Of a stretch of DNA of 64,000 bases, positions 10,554 through 22,261 are shown one piece after another. The stretch spans positions 248,001-312,000 of the forward strand of contig NC_035790.1 of assembly GCF_001653235.2 (NCBI RefSeq), written 5' to 3'. Each line of letters begins with the position of its first letter. Positions within the stretch are counted from its first letter, which is position 1. The notes beneath the pieces are model-generated. The model did not search any database, was not told the DNA's origin, and worked only from the letters and a program-made list of their open reading frames with translations. The stretch comes from Pochonia chlamydosporia 170. Taxonomy: Eukaryota > Ascomycota > Sordariomycetes > Hypocreales > Clavicipitaceae. Made by a program: the position numbers and the translations under genes.

Positions 10554-11249
10554 ATGTCAAAGCACGAAACCGAAATGACTTTGCCGCAAGACGTGCTTGC
10601 TAAAATACCCCAAACTGAAATCTGCTCCAGTGCCCTGAACCTTGCATGGAAGACGGTTTCACGCCCCATATTCAATCACTCTGTACGCGTGTACCTTGCA
10701 GCTCGATGGCTGGCCGAAAAGGAAAATTCGGAGTGGGCAAAACCAGAAAACTTGCCTCTCCTCTTCGTCGCATCCATCTGCCATGACTTGGGCACCAGTG
10801 ATGACTTCAACGGACCCCAGCGATTTGAACTTGAAGGGGCAGATGCGGCAGAGCACCACTGCCAGGTGCACGGCCTCTCGCATGAGGACGGTCGCAAGGT
10901 TTGGACTGCTATAGCCATTCACACTAGTCCTGGCATTGCGGAGAGAATTGATCCTTTCTCGCGATTGGTTCGGTTCGGTGTCATGATGGACTTTTCCCTC
11001 CCAGCGAGACAATCGATGGGGGCCAATGACTTGTTTGCCGAGATCGAAGTCATGCTGCCGCGATTGGATATTGAACGTGTCTTGGCGGATGCAGTGGTCA
11101 ATCAAGCTGACCAAGACCTCCTTCGCCAGCGGCCGGATAATAAGAATTGGTTCTCAACACACAAGTTTCCGGTTGCTAGCTGGCCGGGCATTTTGCTTCG
11201 AGCACGATTACAGAACCCAGATCATGTGGGGAGGAATCTGGCCTTCTAG
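10554..11249 (+). CDS. HD-domain protein, cyanamide-hydratase-like
   Basis: Single-exon gene for a 231-aa HD-superfamily protein. The metal-binding residues are seen in FNHSVRVYLAARWL (first His) and LLFVASICHDLGTSDDF (the HD pair); a later His is in AIHTSPGIAERIDP. This arrangement, with an HSxRVY helix and CHDLG, matches fungal cyanamide hydratases (Myrothecium Cah, yeast Ddi2/Ddi3), zinc enzymes that convert cyanamide to urea. The frame starts at an ATG at 10500, but the ATG at 10554 (MSKHETEM) has an A at -3 and lies near the usual family start, so I prefer it. The distant TauD gene on the other strand shares its upstream region. A role in nitrogen use or toxin hydration is an inference; other HD hydrolases cannot be excluded. 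Confidence 0.88.
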   Translation: MSKHETEMTLPQDVLAKIPQTEICSSALNLAWKTVSRPIFNHSVRVYLAARWLAEKENSEWAKPENLPLLFVASICHDLGTSDDFNGPQRFELEGADAAEHHCQVHGLSHEDGRKVWTAIAIHTSPGIAERIDPFSRLVRFGVMMDFSLPARQSMGANDLFAEIEVMLPRLDIERVLADAVVNQADQDLLRQRPDNKNWFSTHKFPVASWPGILLRARLQNPDHVGRNLAF

Positions 11250-12139
11250 ATTGATATTGGCGGGGGTTAGTTAACTTCCTCATTGATTTAGCCTGGTTGA
11301 TCTTTGGCAGGCTTAAGAATATTATGGCTACCCAGGCATACTTGACGAGAAGTGACTGTTTTTGGTAGCACGACGGAGACAACTGTTGGAGTATGTAAAT
11401 GAATGTGACCAGGTTTAGCTGGCAATGAGTAAATGAGAAGTTTGATTCAAGGAGACATGAGTCCATGAGATCGTCGGTCCCTGATGCACCTGTATGGAGC
11501 GCTTGAAGTGCGCTACCATCCACAACAACCTCCCTGCAATGTAGCGTTTGAGAAAGTCGATTGATGTCAAGTGGATCTACCTGGAAGAACTGCCTATTTC
11601 GAGCTCTGGCCTCATCGTCAAGTGGAATCGCGGGGTTGGCTGCATGGTAAAGGCATGTCGGTATTCAACTTGAAATCGTTGGAGCGCTGCATTCCATCCC
11701 AGGGTGCATATCCCAGGTTGCAGCCGTTGTTTCAGACGGGATCGATTTAGTTTACACGACTCATCAGATCACCTAGATCGTATGCCCTGGGATCAGCAGG
11801 TAAGAAAGTACAACTCTAACTGCGACGTGTTATTCATAGCAGTTTCTACAATGCAAAGCCTGGGAAAGTTGCCATGTCTATATGCAACGTTTCAATCTCT
11901 GGTTAAGGCGAACAATGACTCTAGTTGCTGGCGGTAGGCACAAACAGGCTGTTTGCCATGTCTGAAGACATGAGGCTTATCCCACAGAAACTGGACTCAT
12001 TGGTTTGTAAACGGAAGCACGTTGTTGAAAAGGCGTATAACAGCGCGACCGGCCCATTGCGTGACTGTATTCCGATCAGTAACCATTATTCACCCACAAT
12101 AACTACATTTCCAATATTGATACTACTCAGCTTATCAGA
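11250..12139. other. Intergenic, no gene seen
   Basis: This stretch separates two plus-strand genes and should contain the promoter of the secreted protein at 12140. The ORFs at 11704-12143 have no motif. Confidence 0.55.
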
Positions 12140-12859
12140 ATGAAGTACTCACTGATCACAGTGGCTGTGTTCGCCCCCCAACTTGGCTTTTCTCTGGTCG
12201 GCAATAGCTGGTCTTTCTCTGGGAAACCTTCTGGTGGTTTGAAGGACATCACTTTCCCTTTCAATATGGCTGGCGCCTCTCACGACTCCGGTTATTACTT
12301 TGCACAACAGTACAACTTCCAAAATGTCAAGGACGTAGGCTACTGTGGTATCCAAAACCGGCCCAATTCGGGAGGCAATAGTGTCGTACACGCCGTTTTC
12401 TCGTCATTTCAGGCCGGAACCACTACGACCGATCCCAATTGTCATGACGGGGCTGACGGTGGCTCTGGTGTGAGCTGTGCCGTGGAGATTAACGGCAACT
12501 ACGATGCCACCTACAATTTGGTTATTGAGAATACTTCTGGTACCACTTGGACCGGAACAGTTGTCAACAAAGCTACTGGAGCCAGCACCCGCGTTGGAAC
12601 ATATACTTTGCCTTCTGGGGCCGGAGGTATTCAGTCTAGCCAAGGCGGTTTCGTGGAATACTACCCATGGAACTCAGGCAGCCACCAATGCTCGGAGCTG
12701 CCCAAAACTGAAGTCACCATGTACAACCCGACATCAAAGACGTCTGGTGCTGGAAGTGGTGTTATCGGAAAGCCATATGAGTATGGAGACTGTGTTGGAA
12801 AGGTCGCCTTTTCCACTGCCCAGATTTCTGGTGGCTACAAAATTGATGTTGGATTCTAG
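12140..12859 (+). CDS. Small secreted protein, possibly DUF3472-like
   Basis: Intronless gene for a 239-aa protein. An N-terminal signal peptide is likely (MKYSLITVAVFAPQLGFSLVG, then a polar mature chain). The mature part is rich in G, S, T and N with alternating hydrophobic residues, as in a secreted beta-sandwich. It contains YYFAQQYNFQNVKDVGYCGIQ and HAVFSSFQAG, which remind me of fungal DUF3472-type proteins; this assignment is weak and from memory. Five cysteines in the mature part could form disulfides. It converges on the FAD oxidoreductase gene, with 144 bp between stop codons. Function unknown. A role outside the cell in wall or host interaction is a guess based only on secretion. 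Confidence 0.8.
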   Translation: MKYSLITVAVFAPQLGFSLVGNSWSFSGKPSGGLKDITFPFNMAGASHDSGYYFAQQYNFQNVKDVGYCGIQNRPNSGGNSVVHAVFSSFQAGTTTTDPNCHDGADGGSGVSCAVEINGNYDATYNLVIENTSGTTWTGTVVNKATGASTRVGTYTLPSGAGGIQSSQGGFVEYYPWNSGSHQCSELPKTEVTMYNPTSKTSGAGSGVIGKPYEYGDCVGKVAFSTAQISGGYKIDVGF

Positions 12860-13003
12860 TAAATTGGCCAGCAAGTCGCGCGGAAAGAAGAAATTTCCTC
12901 ATAGCTGGTCTAATGGCCTAGTAGAGTGATTTACCAATACTTCAACAGCAAATGGTTTTATACTATATATTCGAATGTCTATGGTCTAACCTTCTAAAGT
13001 GAC

Positions 13004-14245
13004 TCAAGACTCCACGGTGACCGTCGACGGAGGGGCCAGCGTTGGAATCTGGTAATCTGGGTCTGCGATGGTGAAAGCTTCTTCAGCGTTAGCTGGCGGG
13101 GGATAGATGAGAGTAGTGTTAATAAATTGTTTGACCGACTTGGCCTGGCTGCCAGTGAACACGATTTGGCGATCCCAGCCACTGGTTACCACTGCTCCCT
13201 TGGGGCCGAGATCAAGGCATGTCCCGTATACGGGTTGACTATAAGGGCGATTTGGGAGCTGGAGCAGATCGGCGGCGGCATTGTGGCCAGATGAACGACC
13301 AAGCATCAAAGCATGCTGACAACTCATCAATGCAGTATGCCCAGCATCATCGGTAGCGGCGCTTGCGGCATCTCCTGTAGCAAAAACCTCGGGAGATTCC
13401 AGACCACGAAGGTTCTTGTCTACTAGAAGTCGACCAAGTGCGTCCTTTTCCCCTGGGATCTGTTGCGTCAATTCAGTGGCAACCATACCACCAGTCCAGA
13501 CCACCGTGCTGGCCTCGACTCTCTCGCCAGTAGAAGTAGTCACGCCGTGGTCATCGACTGAAGCTACTGCAGTACCCAGCTTCAGTTCCACTCCATACTC
13601 TCTTAAGGTTTTCTCGATCTCCGGTCTAGGACCAGGGCCCAGTCCTGGCCCAATTTCCGGATTGCGTTCGATGACGACGACCCGTGTTTCTGCTTCGTCT
13701 CCTAGGATCAAACGTAATCGGGCAGGCAGCTCTGCTGCCAACTCAATGCCAGTAAAACCTCCTCCGCAAACAACCACAGTATTGCGAGCAGGACTATTAG
13801 GCGTCTGAGCCAGATCGTGAAGGTGCTTGTCCAACACTATTGCGGACTGTAACTGGTCTACGTTAAAGGCATGCTCTTTCAAGCCGTTGACGTTTGGCAT
13901 TTTCAAGTGACTTCCTGCGGCCAAAATGAGCCTGCTGTATTCAATTTGAGTTTTCTTCCCCCGGGTGCTTGCCACTTCAACCAGTTTGGTCTTGGTGTCA
14001 ATGGCTTTAGCCAGACCCTGAACAAACTTCACTCCCGTTGCGTTGAAGAGGGCTTCAAGGGGAGCAGCCATTGTCGCTGGGTCTGCTTCGTAAAGTCGAG
14101 GTCTGACAGCAAGAATTGGTTCTGGAGCAATCACAACCACGTCGATGTCTTCGTCCTTGCCATTTTGTGAAATTAGGCGTCGGGAAGCCAAGGCGCTGTA
14201 CATACCGGCGAATCCAGCGCCAATAATGACAATCTTTTGCGACAT
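13004..14245 (-). CDS. AIF-like FAD-dependent pyridine nucleotide oxidoreductase
   Basis: Single-exon gene for a 413-aa flavoprotein of the pyridine-nucleotide-disulfide oxidoreductase superfamily, AIF/AMID/NDH-2-like group. The FAD-binding GxGxxG is at the very start (IVIIGAGFAGMYSAL) and the second Rossmann motif is VVCGGGFTGIELAAELPARL. The second FAD contact is EVFATGDAASA. No CxxxxC redox disulfide is seen after the first motif, so it is not a thioredoxin or glutathione reductase. The frame stays open 36 codons upstream to a TTG, but the ATG at 14245 places the FAD motif at the usual position. It probably oxidises NAD(P)H with a quinone or oxygen as acceptor. It is transcribed divergently from Zn2Cys6 regulator 1, sharing a 731-bp intergenic region, so co-regulation is possible. 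Confidence 0.9.
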   Translation of the reverse strand: MSQKIVIIGAGFAGMYSALASRRLISQNGKDEDIDVVVIAPEPILAVRPRLYEADPATMAAPLEALFNATGVKFVQGLAKAIDTKTKLVEVASTRGKKTQIEYSRLILAAGSHLKMPNVNGLKEHAFNVDQLQSAIVLDKHLHDLAQTPNSPARNTVVVCGGGFTGIELAAELPARLRLILGDEAETRVVVIERNPEIGPGLGPGPRPEIEKTLREYGVELKLGTAVASVDDHGVTTSTGERVEASTVVWTGGMVATELTQQIPGEKDALGRLLVDKNLRGLESPEVFATGDAASAATDDAGHTALMSCQHALMLGRSSGHNAAADLLQLPNRPYSQPVYGTCLDLGPKGAVVTSGWDRQIVFTGSQAKSVKQFINTTLIYPPPANAEEAFTIADPDYQIPTLAPPSTVTVES

Positions 14246-14976
14246 TTCCGTAAAAGTCTCGTTATCAGTAACGACTGGGCGATAATTTTGAGTTGTTTTT
14301 GCGAATGAATATACGAAACTAAAAGCACTGTTTGATTTGCTGGGTTTCGACAATTTGTTGACAGTGGTGATGGCCTCGATATATAAGTTCTGTCAATAAT
14401 CACACCCGACCAAAGTACCGAAACAACTTCCGAAACAGTCGGACAATTGAAGTGTGAGCTTTCAACAATTTCTCGGGTTATGAATACCCATTTGCCCCAT
14501 TGTGTCGAATCCCGCAAAGTGGTGGGAACTCATAATGGCATTTTTCTTTAATACAGCCGCATCATGGATAACCGGCCCGTAGATTCCCACCAGAAAGGTT
14601 ACTGGCAGCGTAACCACAGGAGTCTCTCACTGAAAGGCTCCATGTCTGGTCCCAAGTTGTCAAATTGTGGCTGTGGTGGGTCATGTTTCTCAGCTCCAAG
14701 GTGACGGAAGTCTAATGTCGAGTCACTCATGTGGGAAAGCCAAAGGCAAAGCCACCATCACTAATTAAATAACGAGTCTGGTCGACAGGTCCCCATCGTC
14801 TTCAACGGATTCCCGGTCAAGATGATCGAGTACCCGGATACCCGCTTTTTGACTTGACGCACCACACTTAGCCTCCAAGACTCCTTCGACTTTGCCAACA
14901 AACGGGCCATGCACAATCTTAGCAATTCACTCTCCGGATACCGGCATACCTCTCAGGGCCAATAAACAAGGATCGA
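14246..14976. other. Shared divergent promoter region
   Basis: This 731-bp segment lies between the start codons of the FAD oxidoreductase (minus) and Zn2Cys6 regulator 1 (plus). No gene is seen in it. It must hold both promoters. Confidence 0.6.
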
Positions 14977-16972
14977 ATGACATCTAGCAGTGAGCAGCAG
15001 GCCGTGGGCAAGCCGGGGGCTGCAAGGGGTGGAGCCTCTCGGGTTTCCCTTGCCTGTTTGGCATGTAGGACACGACATATTCGTTGTGATGCTACAAAGC
15101 CCGTCTGCAAGAGATGCGAAGAAGATGGTAAAGAATGCAATTATACCAAGTCTCGTCGAGGAGGACTGGATAGAGCTGCCTTGGCTGCCAGGAGAGAACG
15201 GTTGGCAAAACAGTCATCCTCGACGAGTCCTAGGGAAGGATCCGACTCTGTCGGATCAGAGAATCATCAGCCACTGGCTACAGAGCCCGACTCATCGCTT
15301 CCTCTCTTGTCTGAGTGTTTCACTGAAGTCAATGGATCTTTTCCTGGAGCTTCTTACCTTGAAACCAACTCGACCGACGCTTCCATCCTCTCATCCTCAG
15401 ACCCTGGCATTGATCCCTTCATCAATGTGTACTACAAGTGCTTCCACGCCTTTCATCCTTTCGTCCTCCCGCTACATCGTTTACTACACTATGCGGAAGA
15501 TTCCACCTGGTCCAACCGTCTGAAACCTGTTATTTCATGTGTTCGCTACATTGGAGCCCTTTATGCTCGGTCAGGTCAGAGCGGTCAACTCGCAATGCAG
15601 GCCGTCGACGATATTATAGAAGCAAAAGCAGTTTTACCAACATGTCCATTTCTATGCCAGGCGCAATTACTATACTCTATCGTTCTGTTTTGGTCTGGTA
15701 GCCGGCCCCAGGCTCTGTCATACATTAACGATACCGTCGGTATTGCGACGGCACTGGGCATGTCTCGTCAAGACTTCGCTATTGCCAATAGCGACGGGGA
15801 TCCAGTATTGGCAGAGAGCTGGAGAAGAACATGGTGGCAACTGTACATTGTGGACTCGAATTATGCAGCCATCAGACGCGACACAGACTTTCTTACTAGA
15901 GATGTTCCCGCAACAGTGGACTTACCGTGCGAAGAAAGGGAGTACAACTCTGGGGTATGTGAGCTCCCATGACCGCCATGATGAAATTTACTGATACATT
16001 TCAGGTCATCCCGACTCCTTCTTCGCTGGCGGACTTTGACACGAGGGAATTTTCTTCAGAGAACCATGTCTACTCATCGTTCGCATATCTCATCGGGTCA
16101 ACGAGGGGGGTAGCTCAAATCTTGGCCGCAACTCCCCCAGACAAGAAAACAAGTCCTCCAATCGAGCTCGTAGAGGCCGTGGATGCCATGATAGATGGAT
16201 GGTTACTTCTGTTGCCCGAATGCAAGCGACCTCTAATGTCCAAGGATGGCGAGATTGACGAGCTACTCTTTTACGCTCATATGGGCATTCATGCGTACGT
16301 AACACTCCCGATTGCACTTGTCCAAGTTTGTAACATTCTAACTCTATGACTGTCACGCATAGCTCCATCGTGGGACTTCATCGCCCCTATTCGAATTTGT
16401 TGTTTGATCCGCTGGAGAAGATCTCCAGTTGCTTCGTGTGTCCGCCTGAGTCGCATGCCGCGGACGAGTCCACGGTCATTCACACCATGAGATGTCTTGC
16501 GTCCATCGAAGCCCAGGTTAGAATTATGACTCTACCGAAGCGACCATTTTGCCACAGTCCATTCACCCTTTGCATGGTTACCACTGGCACGATTCCATTT
16601 CTCTCGGCATGCAAGTTCTTATTGACTGGTTCCAAATTGTCGATTGCTCGTGAACAAATTCGACTTACGATTGGATGTCTCAAGTCTTTGGCGGAAGTAT
16701 GGCCTCAAGGAGAAAAGACCGTCAAGGAAATACAAGCCATCGCTCGCGAGGTCCTGGGTTTAGGTGCTTCCATTCCGTCAAGCAAAACCATGTTGCCAAG
16801 CGATCCGTCTTCGGGCGCCACCAGCTCTCAGCGCAGCCCCCTTTCTCAAAATGGCAGTCAAAGCAGCTCTATTGAGGATTTGCTGTTTCCCGACACAATT
16901 GACAGCTTACCTTCTTGCTGGGATATGCAAAATCCTCAGGTGGATATGAATCTGTGGTTTGCAAGTTACTAA
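14977..16972 (+). CDS. Zn2Cys6 transcription factor (regulator 1)
   Basis: Three exons, 14977-15954, 16005-16294 and 16363-16972, encode 625 aa. The introns are 50 and 68 bp with GTATGT..CAG and GTACGT..TAG ends and a CTAAC branch site; the joins give EYNSGVIPTPSS and HASIVGLHRPYSN. The binuclear zinc cluster is at about residues 27-54: CLAC-RTRHIR-C-DATKPV-C-KR-C-EEDGKE-C, followed by a basic linker (KSRRGGLDRAALAARRERLAK). The middle region (about 150-420) has the helical 'fungal-specific transcription factor' character, with FHPFVLPLHRLLHY and LHRPYSNLL. The C-terminus is rich in S and Q, as in activation domains. It shares a promoter region with the FAD oxidoreductase and converges with the effector-like gene, so either may be a target; no binding-site evidence was found. 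Confidence 0.93.
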
Positions 16973-17138
16973 TTTGGCTTTGTATATGAAACCGCGTCTA
17001 AATACTCCTACCATACACATAGTACTCTTATACTTCTCCGCACCAATTCCAATTTATACAAGTCTTAAGAACGACCATCGTATGCATATCAATTGGCAAT
17101 TCGTGCAGATTTCGAGCCACCTCAAGTCCCAGCACCTC

Positions 17139-17974
17139 TCAGCTGTCCAGGTCGATACTCACTTGCCCACCGTCTTTCCATCCTTGGCAGCCACCCTCAG
17201 GATTCTCCTCACCCTTGCCATTTACAAGCAGCCCCCAAGTAGCTCCAGGTTGGCTACCAGACTTGCAGTTCTTCAAGTCGTAAGTCTGGGATTCCCCACA
17301 GGTATTATTTGACCGGCAAACAAATACGCAGGTGTTCATGCCTGCCATGCAGCCGCCACTGGTCCGCGCACTCATTCTCGTTCCCGACATGTTGATTAGA
17401 CGCGATATGTTGACGGTGGCATTTTCTCCACTGGTGAATTCTCCCCAAGTATTGTCGATCTGACCGTGGCTTGAAAACTGAGTCTTGCGATCAATAACGA
17501 CAGACCACCCGCCGCTGACAGCATTGGCCAGAGACACAGTGACCTTGTCGCCTTGTTTCGGGAGGGAGTATGAAACTTTAGGTTTGCGCACTTTCAGAAA
17601 GCTTGACTCAAAATCCTCACGAATAGATTGCCATACTAATAGGATGACAGGCTTATTGGCCTGGTTGGTAAATATTAATTTATTCGGGCCTTGGTCGCCA
17701 ACCGATATGTTGCCGTTAGGAGATTTAGCATTGACTCCCTGGCCAGACATGCCAATACTAGACAAATATTCACAGTCATCTTTCGTGAGACCTTGCGTCA
17801 TTGTGTCACAGGCGAAGCCTCGCTTCTCAATAGATGGATGACTATCGCAGGTTGTCAGCAGAAGACTCGCAATAAACAAGCTATCAAGTGTGTGTGAACT
17901 TACAGCAAAGCAGGGCTCCCGATAGCCGTATAGAAGAAAGCCATGACGATTGCTAGTGACAATAAGGACACCAT
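17139..17974 (-). CDS. Secreted cysteine-rich protein, 'effector 5'-like
   Basis: Two exons, 17974-17904 and 17841-17139, encode 257 aa; the 62-bp intron has GTAAGT..TAG ends and a CTGAC branch site. Exon 1 supplies a signal peptide (MVSLLSLAIVMAFFYTAIGS). A Lys-Arg pair follows (SIEKR|GFACD), a likely Kex2 cleavage site that would leave a short propeptide. The mature chain has eight cysteines, which suggests four disulfides. Blocks such as DCEYLSSIGMSGQGVNAKS, GQIDNTWGEFTSGENATV and NTCVFVCRSNNTCG recall a group of fungal secreted proteins annotated as 'effector 5'; that name is from memory and says little about function. An unspliced reading starting at 18041 would lack the signal peptide, so splicing is preferred. 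Possible role at the host or substrate surface. Confidence 0.85.
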
Positions 17975-20272
17975 GATGCACTACCAACAACGTGTCCGGC
18001 ACGTTGGCAGAGAAAAGTAGAGGAATATGCGCGGAATACAATGTTTTGTTCTCTAAGAGATCGAATGATGCAGGCCCTGCCTTATTTTAAGGGTCAATTG
18101 ACAGCGCAAATGGTTCTCACGGCCATATGGTGATATGTATTTGAAGTTGAAGGTCCGTCCGTATTGCCACAAACCTTGCAACTACTTATGGGAGTGACAC
18201 ACATTGAGGTTATATCCCCTTCATTTGGCTCCAGATCAATCCACCAGTCTTTGTTCATCGGAAGCAAATAGCAACAAAAACCATTGACCAACTGAACAGC
18301 AGCTCAATTAGCTGCAGCTGCGCGAGGTTCCAACACTTATGACCCGCCAGTCTCGCCATCCAACAAAGTAAACGGGCGACCGCCCGATTGTCCTTGGCCA
18401 CAACCTTACCCGTTAGCTACATAATATCTGGAATGCTGTTGGGAGAAGTTATTTAATTCCACGCAGACAACTAGAAACGCAATGCATAGTGCGCTGTGTC
18501 CATGTTTCGACGGCAGCTCAATTTAATTGGGACGCCGGCATTTCTTGTCTCGGGTCAACTGGTACACTCCTGGGAGTTTAGAGTGGTATCAAAATCAGAA
18601 GAGAATCCATATCCGCGATGGATTCATCGAGTTGTCTGTGCATTTGAGTGTTTCTAGGAATTCATGGTCAATCCACGCCCACTTTTTGTTGGTAGCGGCC
18701 AGTTCACGGCTTGTTCACGGCACATGTTCTTCTTTTGTCTCGGGGCGTTCCGAACATCATAAACACGCTACACTCTAGGGTGTTCAAATTCATCTCATTG
18801 TTCAACATTACCTCTGCGAAATATTTAATGTATGTACTGGATACTGTTCGGGTTCGTGGAAGGTATTCTCATGGTAGACTAAGAATGCAGCAGGGCAAAC
18901 ATGTTCACGAACAATGGTCTTCTTTTAAGTCATCATTAGGGAGCATGGCTTGGGCCGATGACACATTATATCAAGAGATGCCACATCAGACCTTCGACAT
19001 CGTAGGGTTCCTTGCTCTTATCATGCTTGCCTTTCAGCTTTGCCGCCTGCCTTTGTGAGGTATCGAAAGACCAGCGAACAAAGGTCCCGTTGACAGCCAT
19101 GTTTGCTGTTAGCAGAGCGGCACAAGCATTGTGTACCATCGACTTGGAGATGTTGCATGCCAAGCCCACGAGTTGAATTGATTGCCACGCTTTGACAAGT
19201 TCGAGAGAGCTTCCAGGCGCCCATGACCCATAAAGTGACCAAATTTGAGTGTATGACGCATGATCTCCAGGAATAGCCTATTGGGTATATGAAGCCAACA
19301 AGGCATCGTCTCTAAAAATTTCCGCTTAGGTTAGCTCCTACCGTACTATGTGTGTACCCGCGCCTCAACTCGTTCCCATGAGACGGAATTCAGGGTGTGC
19401 AGTGGAAGGTCTTATATGATAGCACGGCTGGCATGGTATGGTGACCAGAGGTCCACCACGGTGCCGATTTAAGATTCGAATGATCATTTAATGGTGAGAC
19501 TCCGCCCCCAGGCTCACATCTGCCGTTTTACATGGGCTTTGTTTTGCATCCATGTCGGCACCAGCGACCCTTAGCACCGACTTCCATCAACACGACTTCT
19601 CCGCCGCACGAACAGTCATCGGGCGCAGTGTAATACCAGAATGGGAACAAGCGGCGACCAGAAAATCGGGCCCAAAGCATGAGACAAGCCCTACGTGGCA
19701 GAGGGTTGCAATTCTTTGCTCCAACTGGCCCACGTCTCGCCTAGTTACGGGCTCTTCCCGGACTCCGAAACCAATTTCTAGAAGCTCCTTTGCTGTTGAG
19801 ACAATCCCACGCATACCAAGGCCGTTTTAGGCAGATTGGCAAAGTGAAGCTTGGCAGAGCCAATGGCGAGGTAATCAAACCAGACCGCAACATGGCGTTA
19901 GGCGTATTTTCTGGCCCAAGTTGTGGGTAATTCATTTTTTTAAGATCGAGCAGAGCGTGTACGGTTTCCATCACTTACAGGTAAGCGCAGCATTTCGTCA
20001 AAATAAGATCAAAATGCCCCTGGCTCCTTCACACCTGTCCAGATATGCAAGCCTGACAGAGTCTTTTACTAATTAAACACTTCTCTTTTTTCTTCCGACG
20101 GACCAGGAGACCATTGTCTTGTTGGTGTGTGAAGAAGCGTGCATTGGCGCGCAATTTGTTGTGTTCAGCCCGCTCTGCGGACTGTGGACAAAAATAATAC
20201 ACCGTGTACCGAATCCGTTCACATTCTGCGACCCGTGGACCAAGTTGGTGTTTCGGTTACACTCGTATCCGT
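17975..20272. other. 2.3-kb gene-free divergent region
   Basis: No supported gene lies between the effector-like gene (minus) and Zn2Cys6 regulator 2 (plus). Short ORFs such as 18711-19058 and 19552-19830 carry no motif. The region should contain both promoters. Confidence 0.55.
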
Positions 20273-21963
20273 ATGCCCGGCGTTCCGTCAAGTCGAGGCT
20301 GCGAGGCCTGTCGGAAGCGAAAGAAGAGGGTATGGCCTCCCTGTTGATGTTGAAGTTCCAGTTTCGGCCGCTCGCCCCCCCGGCGTCCATCACCTCTATG
20401 ACGATGCTCGGCTGTCTCTGCAGAACAACAGTCACACTGACATGGTCTATATAGTGCGACTTGGCTCGGCCATCATGCTCTCGATGTACCCGCTTAAAAA
20501 TTCCTTGCGTCGGGTCCGGTCAGCAACGATTCAAGTTTCAGCCAACTGTCACAACAGCCGGATCCGAGGGAACTCTGGTAGGGCTGACGGCACCGGCCAG
20601 CTATTCATCGCCAGCTGCAAGTACAGTGGTGTTGGCTCTGGACGAGCCCTCAAGACCGCTATACAATGAAGTTACCGTTGCTTGCGGAGCGTTTGTATCG
20701 ACTCTTGTCGTATCAGATCCCAGATATGATGTGAGCAACCTGGGCGGGTTCCTGGAGCACATTCCTCAGAGGCTAGGGAGAAATAAAGCTCTCGACCTTT
20801 GCGCCAGAGCATTTACAGGAGCAATGGCTAGTGCGAGAAGTGGCAAGATTTCCGTGCAGGCTCTAACGGACTATGGCAATGGAATGAAAGCCTTGAGATC
20901 ATCCCTAATGAATCCGGAGACCGCAAAAACTGTAGAGACTCTGGTCGCCACGTATCTGTTGAACTTGTGCCAAGCATACCTCGGAGACACAGACGATCAC
21001 TACGGCATTCATATGCACGGACTGGCATCGCTGGTGGAACAGGCCTCGCTTCAAGAATGGGGGGATCCTTTCCATGGGGAGGTGTTGGTATCCGCAGCAT
21101 TTGGCATTGTACGTGGACCTTGTTGGTCGCATTTCTCAGTTCATAAAAGCTGATCATCATGACAGGTGCTGGCAAGTATTTCCGAGCCCACGCTCAAGTT
21201 GTCACCAGCAATAATAGACGCCTCCAAACGAGCGTATGGTCCCGACCCGGATCCTTTGTTTATCCAAGGCGTAGAAACGACAAGTCTACGGCTAGAAAAC
21301 CTATTTCGCTTTCCAGTGTTTGCTCAAGAACCGGAACTACACATTCCCGAGATGCAGTCCGCCTACCAAACAATGATATTGGAATCGCGGCGTGTAGCGA
21401 ACTTCGTCAACGACTTCATCGATGCGATGGACACAGAAGATTCCCAGCTGCTAACCATAGGGGCTCCTGTTCAGCTTCTCAAAACCTATTTTGCGTACGA
21501 AGGTGTCAACATGATCATGCTGACACTCGTGTTTATGCTCAACAAGATTCTCCGACTAGCTGAGCCCAAAAACTTTGACCTGCTTGAGGACGCTGACTTT
21601 TTATCTGGAGAATGCCTCAGGGCCGCAAAACGATCATACAAGTTTAAGCCACTGGGCGCTTCACTTACGCCGCTCGCCTTGGGAGTAACATGGGCATCTA
21701 CAGCAGATGCGGCGAGGAGAACAGAGGCCGCAAAACTGCTTGATGAATTCAAGGATGATTTACTGGGGTCCAAGTTTGTCAAGCTGGCCGTACAATTGGA
21801 AGCAAGATATCGACATGTCGGGAAGATTCTTTGGACTGCATCTGACGACGAGTCAGAATTGAGTGAGAGCCACGTCGATTCAAGCATCGAGTATGCATCT
21901 CCCGCATGGAGAAAGGCATCAACGAGAAGTGGCAGCGACCCAGCCGGATGTCGAGTTATGTAG
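20273..21963 (+). CDS. Zn2Cys6 transcription factor (regulator 2)
   Basis: Three exons, 20273-20329, 20455-21108 and 21166-21963, encode 502 aa. The first intron (125 bp, GTATGG..TAG, branch CTGAC) interrupts the zinc cluster: MPGVPSSRGCEACRKRKKR joins CDLARPSCSRCTRLKIPC. The motif is CX2CX6CX6CX2CX6C at residues 10-37. The second intron (57 bp) joins SAAFGI to VLASISEPTLK in phase 0. The rest is mostly helical and resembles the fungal-specific domain 2 (PF11951) regulators, with a conserved FQPTVTT stretch after the cluster. A gene model starting inside exon 2 would lose half of the DNA-binding domain. The nearest downstream gene, 0.3 kb away on the same strand, encodes a polytopic membrane protein that is a plausible target. 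Confidence 0.9.
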
Positions 21964-22117
21964 ATGCTAGCGCAAAGATGCCACTATTGCCAATGGACTA
22001 ATTCCTCTCTTGTATTGATTGAGACATTCAATGTTTGCCCCGTTTTATGAGCAGGTACAAAGTGTCTGGTGTGCAATACTAGTCCATCAGAAACCAGGAT
22101 CAAATAAAGAAAGTGGG

Positions 22118-22132
22118 ACTTGACTTGACTTG
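22118..22132. repeat. Short ACTTG tandem repeat
   Basis: ACTTG is repeated three times between the regulator 2 stop codon and the membrane protein gene. It is too short to infer a role. Confidence 0.6.
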
Positions 22133-22261
22133 AATGTTGACTTGACACAACTCCGTCATGCACAACATTGAACCCTCTCCTTCAAAGTCCTGCGAATGCA
22201 ACACCAGAATGTATAACAATGCAGTACTATCGTAAAGAGTCAAGGTACAGCTCGACACCCA

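Noticed and set aside
19552..19830. 92-aa ORF upstream of Zn2Cys6 regulator 2
   Set aside because: Composition and the lack of continuation suggest chance. The true first exon of the regulator starts at 20273.
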